A DNA stretch of 64,000 nucleotides from Desulfosudis oleivorans. Lineage in GTDB: Bacteria; Desulfobacterota; Desulfobacteria; Desulfobacterales; SURF-7. This document shows positions 63,556 through 64,000 of this stretch, piece by piece; position 1 is the first letter of the stretch; the number at the start of each line of letters is the position of its first letter. The DNA is taken from positions 62,001 to 126,000 of the forward strand of contig DYJC01000010.1 in the NCBI GenBank assembly GCA_020723305.1. The letters are read 5' to 3'. The translations under genes were made by a program, and so were the position numbers. Below the pieces are notes generated by a model that was not told the origin of the DNA, did not search any database, and saw nothing but the letters and a program-made list of their open reading frames with translations.

Positions 63556-64000
63556 TTAAATATCATAGTAGAGGAAAAATTCATGAGGATGTGGACGAAG
63601 TTTAACAGCGTCAGACTCGTTTTTCGTTTTATATTCGATCCACATATCGATAACATCTTTTGTAAAAACATCTCCTTTTAACAGAAACTCATGATCTGCT
63701 TTCAGGGCCGCCAGTGCCTCATCAAGAGATCCTGGAGCAGATGCAATTTCTGCAAGCTCTTCCGGCGGAAGATCATAAATGTTTTTATCCAGAGGGTTAC
63801 CCGGATCTATCTTATTTTCAATACCATCAATAACCGCCATCAATATGGCAGAGAAAGCCAGATAGCCATTACAGGACGGATCCGGTGTCCGGAACTCAAG
63901 CCTTTTGGCCTTGGGCGAAGAAGAGTACATTGGAATTCGAACCGCTGCACTTCTGTTTCGGCTGGAATACGCCAAATTAACCGGTGCCTCATATCCTGGA
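63556..64000 (-). CDS. glnA: Glutamine synthetase type I, C-terminal part, 5' end outside window
   Basis: The last 147 codons of a GlnA-type synthetase; the frame is open to the right edge. Motifs include the substrate Arg region [15 protein letters not shown], the [19 protein letters not shown] segment near the active site, and IYDLPPEE, which contains the tyrosine that GlnE modifies in the enterobacterial enzyme. The protein ends with [11 protein letters not shown]. Together with the adjacent glnE this implies adenylylation control. Confidence 0.95.
   Translation of the reverse strand, partial: PGYEAPVNLAYSSRNRSAAVRIPMYSSSPKAKRLEFRTPDPSCNGYLAFSAILMAVIDGIENKIDPGNPLDKNIYDLPPEELAEIASAPGSLDEALAALKADHEFLLKGDVFTKDVIDMWIEYKTKNESDAVKLRPHPHEFFLYYDI

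Noticed and set aside
1-64000. CRISPR array
   Set aside because: No regularly spaced short repeats were seen; the only dispersed repeats are 122-bp MITEs, the degenerate pair and the msbA-tail pair.
1-64000. tRNA or rRNA genes
   Set aside because: No cloverleaf-like segment with a GGTTCRANNCC-type arm was recognised in the gaps.

Overview
The window reads as chromosomal DNA of a Gram-negative, anaerobic member of the Desulfobacterota, most likely Desulfobacterales. Grounds: a complete lipid A / outer-membrane biogenesis block, a DHH-CBS-nucleotidyltransferase protein beside trpS-scpA-scpB, a ferredoxin-rich split glutamate synthase, a PurF with iron-sulfur cysteines and several radical SAM proteins. 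The taxonomic call is inference from gene content; no rRNA or tRNA gene was recognised.

Layout. (1) 1-5060 is an accessory edge. It holds a truncated exported protein, an integron attC-like site, a SEFIR/TIR-domain protein in cassette configuration, a cupin, a small helical protein, degenerate repeats, and a yhcG (DUF1016/PDDEXK nuclease) gene broken by one in-frame amber codon. The yhcG gene lies between a decayed copy of the msbA 3' end and the real msbA. (2) 5164-18281, all minus strand, is an envelope block transcribed lysS, lolC, lolD, bamA, ompH, terminator, lpxD, fabZ, lpxA, lpxI, lpxB, msbA. It covers early lipid A synthesis, lipid A flipping, lipoprotein release and outer-membrane protein assembly. 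(3) 18477-22039 carries a PilS-like histidine kinase, pilC and a radical SAM gene. (4) 22461-27608, plus strand, carries the DHH-CBS-nucleotidyltransferase gene, trpS, scpA and scpB, closed by a strong terminator. (5) 27827-38138 holds mixed small signalling and housekeeping genes: PilZ, PocR, M29 aminopeptidase, two receiver-like proteins, manA, an ABC-F ATPase, YchJ, a phosphoesterase, a cyclophilin and SrkA. (6) 38308-42568 holds a porin with two tandemly duplicated PstS-like periplasmic proteins, a radical SAM protein and a cyclic-nucleotide-binding protein. (7) 42685-53752, minus strand, carries a three-gene glutamate synthase (glutaminase, FMN domain, GXGXG domain fused to a GltD-like flavoprotein), then carA, carB and purF, all of which use glutamine. 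(8) 54023-64000 carries a PilB/GspE ATPase, a large receiver plus PEP-synthase-like protein, gdhA, glnE and the 3' end of glnA.

Nitrogen assimilation is concentrated at the right end: GOGAT, GDH, GlnE and a GlnA that retains the adenylylation tyrosine motif. Type IV pilus parts (pilC, pilS-like, pilB-like) are scattered rather than in one operon.

The most distinctive unexplained structure is a 122-bp element present three times. It has perfect 15-bp terminal inverted repeats in two copies, near-identical sequence and a different 4-bp target duplication at each site: a MITE. Other notable items are the integron-like cassette with a predicted SEFIR effector, a PEP-synthase-like protein without a recognisable phosphohistidine domain, and a PilZ gene lacking a standard start codon upstream of its conserved motif.
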